18,947 nt of DNA from Bacteroidaceae bacterium. GTDB lineage: Bacteria; Bacteroidota; Bacteroidia; Bacteroidales; Bacteroidaceae. Positions 15,616-18,947 of the stretch are shown here, one piece after another. The position numbers and the translations under genes are program-made. Each line of letters begins with the position of its first letter. Within the stretch, counting starts at the first letter, position 1. The stretch covers positions 1-18,947 of the forward strand of contig JAUUPT010000075.1 in assembly GCA_030843315.1 (NCBI GenBank). Direction: 5' to 3'. The notes under the pieces are model-generated. The model saw only the letters and a list, made by a program, of their open reading frames with translations, ran no database searches and had not been told where the DNA came from.

Positions 15616-16827
15616 TCATTCGGATAATAACGGTTCTACCGGTAATGGTAATGAAACCGTGAATTCACTGTACTTTCCTTCCCGGCTCTCTACGCTGACG
15701 TAGCCACCGTGAGCACGGGCTACATTCATCACGTAGTTCAATCCCAGTCCGAAACCGGAAATCTTCTTGGCCTTGTCATCGGACGACTTGGAAACAACAC
15801 GTTCGAACTTGTCGAAGATGGTGCGCTGGGCGGCGAGGGGGATGCCGATACCATTGTCTCTCACCTTGATTTGGGTGTAGTTATTATGGAGGCAAGAGGA
15901 GATTTGTATATCAACGGTATCTTTGGAGTATTTTATAGCATTGTCTATCAGGTTGCTCAACGCTTCCTTCAAGTACTCTTCATCTGCATATACGCCTGCT
16001 TCTGCCAAGTCGAGGCGGAAGGAGATGGGTTTGTCGGTTTTGGCAGTGAAGGTATCTGCCAGTGCCTCCAATATGGAGCGAAGCTCTATCCAATTCTTGT
16101 CCAGAAGCAACTGGCCGTGTTCCAACTTGGAGATGGTCAGCACCTTGTTGGCAAGGGCAAGCAGATGCTGGGACTCGGTTTCGAGGATCTCGAAATATTT
16201 TTCACGCTTCTCGGGTTTATCGTCCACCTTGCCGCTGCGCAGTACTTTGAGTCCCATCAAGATGGAGCTGATAGGGTTCTTCATGTCGTGAATCATGGCA
16301 TAAGAGAAGTCTTCGCGTATTCGTGCCAGTTCATCTTGCCGCTGGATGATATTGACCTGCTTGCGGATGGCGTACAAGAGAATGCATAGAGCCAGTAGCG
16401 TTGCGAAGAAATAGTAAAGCAGCTTGCCGATAAACTCGGCACGGAAGTTCAGAATCTGCGCATGCACACCCTGGGTAGGGCTGATGGGGCACACAAAGGT
16501 ATAGTGTTGGTTTATCAACTTCTGGTAATCGGCAAAGTAACGCAGATCTTGCTTTAGCACTACGGAGTCGCGTTGAAGCGACACTGTGTCCATACGGAAC
16601 TTGATTCGTTTTAGTTTGGCTTTACTCAGTTCATCACGGAAGAGGGGAGAAAGGTCCTTAGTACGGTCCGCCTCATAGGAATCTGTAGCATGGCAATAGG
16701 CTTCGTGTATGCCACGTATCACTTGCTGTTTATTTAGCGCGATACTCCGTCCCATCCAGTTGCCCAACATGAACAGTACAGCAGCAGTTGCAGCAAAAGT
16801 AAGAAGTATATAATAGGATTTTTTCAT
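15616..16827 (-). CDS. Orphan membrane-bound sensor histidine kinase
   Basis: The 403-residue product is a class-I sensor kinase. It has a first membrane helix at ~5-25, a periplasmic domain of about 110 residues, a second helix at ~136-154 and a cytoplasmic kinase core. The H-box is SYAMIHDMKNPISS, with phospho-acceptor His180. The N-box is SNLIDNAIKYS (Asn292, Asn296), G1 is VRDNGIGIP (322-330), the F-box is IFDKFERV (337-344) and G2 is SGFGLGL (357-363). No HAMP or PAS domain is evident. The start at 16827 gives MKKSYYILL, a good membrane leader. An in-frame TTG further out at 16851 overlaps the promoter box and is rejected. No response regulator gene lies on either side in this window, so its partner must be encoded elsewhere. 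It converges on putA and diverges from the gene at 16957. Confidence 0.93.
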   Translation of the reverse strand: MKKSYYILLTFAATAAVLFMLGNWMGRSIALNKQQVIRGIHEAYCHATDSYEADRTKDLSPLFRDELSKAKLKRIKFRMDTVSLQRDSVVLKQDLRYFADYQKLINQHYTFVCPISPTQGVHAQILNFRAEFIGKLLYYFFATLLALCILLYAIRKQVNIIQRQDELARIREDFSYAMIHDMKNPISSILMGLKVLRSGKVDDKPEKREKYFEILETESQHLLALANKVLTISKLEHGQLLLDKNWIELRSILEALADTFTAKTDKPISFRLDLAEAGVYADEEYLKEALSNLIDNAIKYSKDTVDIQISSCLHNNYTQIKVRDNGIGIPLAAQRTIFDKFERVVSKSSDDKAKKISGFGLGLNYVMNVARAHGGYVSVESREGKYSEFTVSLPLPVEPLLSE

Positions 16828-16848
16828 CCGATATCCGGTATTTGGAGG

Positions 16849-16856
16849 CAAATATA
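16849..16856 (-). promoter_or_regulatory. -7 promoter box for the histidine kinase gene
   Basis: On the minus strand this reads TATATTTG, an exact TAnnTTTG match, 21 bases before the ATG at 16827. It gives a short leader and supports that start. Confidence 0.6.
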
Positions 16857-16886
16857 AATAAACTTTTCCGTTCGTCTTAACATAAA

Positions 16887-16913
16887 GATAACATTCCGAT
16901 AACCTGATGTTAT
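16887..16913. promoter_or_regulatory. Candidate regulator site between the divergent genes
   Basis: GATAAC occurs at 16887 and 16898, 11 bases apart, and a reverse half-copy GTTAT follows at 16909, again 11 bases on. ATAACAT (16888-16894) and ATGTTAT (16907-16913) also form a perfect inverted repeat with a 12-base spacer. The cluster lies between the two divergent -7 boxes and overlaps the expected -33 region of the rightward promoter. Hexamers phased by one helical turn are common for response regulators; the protein that binds here is unknown. Confidence 0.4.
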
Positions 16914-16925
16914 TTCAGAGGTGCA

Positions 16926-16933
16926 TATCTTTG
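16926..16933 (+). promoter_or_regulatory. -7 promoter box for the gene at 16957
   Basis: TATCTTTG matches TAnnTTTG exactly and lies 24 bases before the start codon. No clear -33 TTTG is visible. Confidence 0.6.
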
Positions 16934-16956
16934 CAAAGTAGAAATAAAGAAGAATT

Positions 16957-17556
16957 ATGGAAAACAAAGAAATGAATACAGAAGCACTCAGTCGCCCGGA
17001 AGGAGTGGAAGTGAAGCTCACGATAAAGTCTGTCAACCTGATAGCTCTCCTATGCTTCTTTATCTTGCTTATAGGGGGAACCAGCGCATTTGTATATATA
17101 TGGGATGAATTTACTTCCTACGGGATAGGATATTATTTAGGCAACTCCTTCAAAAAAATTGGTTTGCTGAATTATAGTTGCTTCATAGTATTGTACTATG
17201 TCGTCTATATCCTCCTTCAAGGCGGCCTTTTCTACTGGTTCGGCGGTAAAAACAAGAAAAATCTTCGTTGGCACGGGGACTGGGGTGGATTCGGATTCCA
17301 CCCGATTTGTCCCATCGCCTTGAAATATTACCGTATCTGCCTACTACTACCGGGGATACTACTTGGGCTGTTGCCCGCTATTCATGGTTTTTGCACAGGT
17401 AGCGGTGGTTGCTTTTATGCAGGATTGTACGGAATAATAATGGCATCGGCCGATGCTACAATTTTCTATAAACTACGAGCCTTCGATGACGAAGACTTGT
17501 TGGTGGCTGGAAAGAGAACCTTTGAAGCCACCATCATCAAACGCAATTACAACTAA
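16957..17556 (+). CDS. DUF3267-like membrane protein lacking the HExxH motif
   Basis: The 199-residue protein has about four hydrophobic segments: ~25-48, ~72-92, ~126-144 and ~152-170. Its layout resembles the DUF3267 (putative zincin peptidase) proteins common in Bacteroides: an N-terminal helix, a second helix that normally carries HExxH-G, a linker with a Pro/His/Cys block (here FHPICPIALKYY, 114-125), the helix LPGILLGLLPAI (131-142) and a last helix before a short tail. At the position of HExxH it has Y84-I-L-L-Q88, so the zinc ligands and catalytic Glu are absent. Asp166 remains in the last helix. If the assignment is right this is a pseudo-protease, perhaps regulatory; the assignment is from memory of the family pattern and is not certain. 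The stop overlaps the upp stop by 4 bases. Confidence 0.6.
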   Translation: MENKEMNTEALSRPEGVEVKLTIKSVNLIALLCFFILLIGGTSAFVYIWDEFTSYGIGYYLGNSFKKIGLLNYSCFIVLYYVVYILLQGGLFYWFGGKNKKNLRWHGDWGGFGFHPICPIALKYYRICLLLPGILLGLLPAIHGFCTGSGGCFYAGLYGIIMASADATIFYKLRAFDDEDLLVAGKRTFEATIIKRNYN

Positions 17557-18212
17557 ATCTTTTCTCCGAACGCCAAGTCTCCCGCATCTCCCAAACCGGG
17601 CACAATATAAGAGTGTTCGTTCATCTCCGGGTCGATGGCTGCGCACCACAGCGTTACGTCATCTCCGGGGAAGAGTTTCTCCAGATGGTCTACTCCCTGT
17701 TGGCTGGCAATGACACAAGCTATCTGCAACTTGGCAGGCATCCCTTTCGTGATAAAAGCCTTCCAGGCAAGTTCCATACTCTCCCCTGTGGCAAGCATCG
17801 GGTCTACCAGCAACAACGTCTTCTTCGATAAATCCGGCGTAGCAATGTACTCGATGTGCACATCCACCGTACGGCATTCCTTATCCTTATAATAGCGATA
17901 GGCGGAAACGAATGCGTTGCCCGCCCGGTCGAACATATTCAGGAATCCCGTGTGCAACGGCAACCCTGCGCGGAACACCGTAGCAATCACCACCTCGTCA
18001 TCGGGCGTGCTGGCAGATGCCACTCCCAGCGGAGTCTGCACTTGCTTGACGGAGTACGTCAGTTCCTTACTCATTTCATACGCCATAATCTCTCCGATGC
18101 GCTCGATATTACGGCGGAAGCGCATCCGGTCGCGCTGTACTTCCACGTCACGAATTTCCGCCACGTATTGATTCAAGACAGAATTTGTCTCGGCAAAGTT
18201 GATAACTTTCAT
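17553..18212 (-). CDS. upp: Uracil phosphoribosyltransferase
   Basis: This enzyme salvages uracil by joining it to PRPP to give UMP and pyrophosphate in the cytoplasm. The 219-residue protein has the type-I phosphoribosyltransferase PRPP loop VDPMLATGES (136-145), the RAGLP block (81-85) and the C-terminal uracil-binding signature PGLGDAGDLAFG (205-216), which is diagnostic for Upp. I chose the ATG at 18212 (MKVINFAETN). The frame is open back to 18257, but the extra 15 residues are unlike the family and would start upstream of the likely -7 box at 18235-18242. Its stop codon overlaps that of the convergent gene ending at 17556, so there is no intergenic space for a terminator on that side. 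Confidence 0.95.
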   Translation of the reverse strand: MKVINFAETNSVLNQYVAEIRDVEVQRDRMRFRRNIERIGEIMAYEMSKELTYSVKQVQTPLGVASASTPDDEVVIATVFRAGLPLHTGFLNMFDRAGNAFVSAYRYYKDKECRTVDVHIEYIATPDLSKKTLLLVDPMLATGESMELAWKAFITKGMPAKLQIACVIASQQGVDHLEKLFPGDDVTLWCAAIDPEMNEHSYIVPGLGDAGDLAFGEKI

Positions 18213-18234
18213 ATAAATGTAATGTATTTGTGTG

Positions 18235-18242
18235 CAAAGTAA
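18235..18242 (-). promoter_or_regulatory. Probable -7 promoter box for upp
   Basis: On the minus strand this reads TTACTTTG, one base off TAnnTTTG, 22 bases before the upp ATG. The match is weaker than the other boxes in the window. Confidence 0.4.
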
Positions 18243-18336
18243 GTGAATTCCATTCAATTTGCAACGTTCAGTTTGCAGATATTGTTACGGTTTAATAAAA
18301 GATTTCCCATTAAAGAAAAATTTCTCTAATACGGCT

Positions 18337-18364
18337 TTTCTTTAAAAAGAAAGTATTACTTTTG
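18337..18364 (+). promoter_or_regulatory. pckA promoter with an inverted repeat in its spacer
   Basis: TACTTTTG at 18357-18364 matches TAnnTTTG. Directly upstream, TTTCTTT-AA-AAAGAAA (18337-18352) is a perfect inverted repeat filling the region between the -7 box and the expected -33 position, where a regulator could act. No clear -33 TTTG is present. Transcription would begin near 18371 and give a leader of about 120 bases. Bases 18213-18493 hold this promoter, the upp promoter and the leader below, with no separate gene seen. Confidence 0.5.
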
Positions 18365-18374
18365 TAGTCGAAAA

Positions 18375-18438
18375 ACAAGGGGCCTACTAAAAGACAACCG
18401 AAAAGAGAGTTTTTCATGCAGATTTCCTTCCCCCTTGT
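18375..18438 (+). other. Potential long-range stem in the pckA leader
   Basis: ACAAGGGG (18375-18382) pairs perfectly with CCCCTTGT (18431-18438). It encloses 48 bases that include a small GAAAA/TTTTC hairpin (18400-18404 with 18411-18415). It lies within the predicted pckA 5' leader. No known riboswitch consensus was recognised. Confidence 0.4.
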
Positions 18439-18493
18439 AAGTCAAGAGAAAAGAGATTATAAACCAAAATACCAATTTAAAATCTTAAAAACA

Positions 18494-18947
18494 ATGGCAA
18501 ATTTAGATTTAAGCAAGTACGGTATCAAAGATGTAGTGGAAATCATCCACAACCCGTCTTATGATGTATTGTTCGCCGAAGAGACCAAACCGGGTCTGGA
18601 AGGCTTCGAAAAAGGTCAAGTAACTGAACTGGGTGCAGTAAACGTAATGACAGGTGTTTATACCGGTCGTTCTCCTAAAGATAAATTCTTCGTAATGAAT
18701 GAAGCCAGTAAGGATTCTGTATGGTGGACTTCTGACGAATATAAAAACGACAACAAACCTTGCTCTGAAGAAGCTTGGTCTGACCTGAAAGCTAAAGCTG
18801 TTAAGCAATTGAGCGGCAAGCGTCTGTTCGTTGTTGATACTTTCTGTGGCGCTAACGCTGCTACTCGCATGAAAGTTCGTTTCATCGTAGAGGTAGCTTG
18901 GCAGGCTCACTTCGTAACTAACATGTTCATCCGCCCGACTGCTGAAG
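18494..18947 (+). CDS. pckA: Phosphoenolpyruvate carboxykinase (ATP), N-terminal part (partial)
   Basis: The frame is open to the window edge: 151 complete codons of an enzyme normally ~535 residues long. PckA interconverts oxaloacetate + ATP with PEP + CO2 + ADP; in succinate-forming Bacteroides it is thought to fix CO2 in the PEP-to-oxaloacetate direction. The sequence follows E. coli PckA closely as I recall it: YGIKDV near the start, NPSYDVLF, LGAVNVMTGVYTGRSPKDKF (the substrate-binding TGRSPKDK), DNKPCSEEAW, SGKRLFVVDTFCGAN, then RFIVEVAWQAHFV and NMFIRP. The ATG at 18494 sits in an A-rich context typical of Bacteroides starts. An in-frame ATG at 18416 would add 26 residues (MQISFPLVS...) but lies within the structured leader, and the extension does not resemble PckA, so it is not preferred. 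The nucleotide-binding and metal sites lie beyond the window. Confidence 0.96.
   Translation, partial: MANLDLSKYGIKDVVEIIHNPSYDVLFAEETKPGLEGFEKGQVTELGAVNVMTGVYTGRSPKDKFFVMNEASKDSVWWTSDEYKNDNKPCSEEAWSDLKAKAVKQLSGKRLFVVDTFCGANAATRMKVRFIVEVAWQAHFVTNMFIRPTAE

Noticed and set aside
16828..16851. Longer kinase start (8 extra residues) from TTG at 16851
   Set aside because: The TTG overlaps the exact TATATTTG promoter box, and the ATG at 16827 gives a normal membrane leader.
18213..18257. Longer upp frame starting at 18257
   Set aside because: The 15 added residues do not resemble Upp and lie at or upstream of the probable promoter box.
18509..18910. Minus-strand 133-codon frame at the right edge
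   Set aside because: It is antisense to the unmistakable pckA sequence.

Overview
The window looks like a chromosomal segment of a Bacteroides (or close Bacteroidales) species. Three things support this: several genes are preceded by the Bacteroides-type -7 box TAnnTTTG and A-rich leaders rather than strong Shine-Dalgarno sites; SecD and SecF are fused into one 1002-residue protein; and the gene complement (Dcp, SecDF, KorAB, a PutA without a DNA-binding domain, ATP-type PckA) fits. Composition is moderate GC and fairly even. No insertion sequence, integrase, phage gene or CRISPR array was seen.

Layout. Bases 1-368 hold the end of a Dcp-type M3 peptidase. Bases 452-3460 encode SecDF, closed by a strong terminator. 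Bases 3656-8471 form a two-gene unit: a 1399-residue fused acyl-CoA dehydratase activase/reductase-like protein with two ATPase modules, then a TetR-type regulator 4 bases downstream. A tRNA-Arg(CCT) gene on the minus strand follows, with an unusually structured 5' leader. korA and korB (2-oxoacid:ferredoxin oxidoreductase) span 8763-11639 and end at a strong terminator. A 460-base intergenic leader holds a good promoter, a possible 58-codon ORF and four 22-bp tandem repeats, and precedes putA (12104-15535), which also has its own terminator. A minus-strand orphan histidine kinase (15616-16827) diverges from a small membrane protein gene (16957-17556). That gene converges on, and overlaps by 4 bases, the uracil phosphoribosyltransferase gene upp (17553-18212, minus). 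The window ends in the 5' part of pckA (from 18494).

How the parts could work together. KorAB, PutA and PckA are central carbon enzymes: proline to glutamate, 2-oxoglutarate/succinyl-CoA with ferredoxin, and oxaloacetate/PEP. The large activase belongs to a family that uses ATP to push an electron from ferredoxin or flavodoxin to very low potential, so the neighbouring ferredoxin-linked KorAB is a possible but unproven partner. The most unusual items are the self-contained activase fusion with its TetR partner, the structured tRNA leader, the 22-bp repeat array before putA, and a DUF3267-like membrane protein that seems to have lost its HExxH motif.
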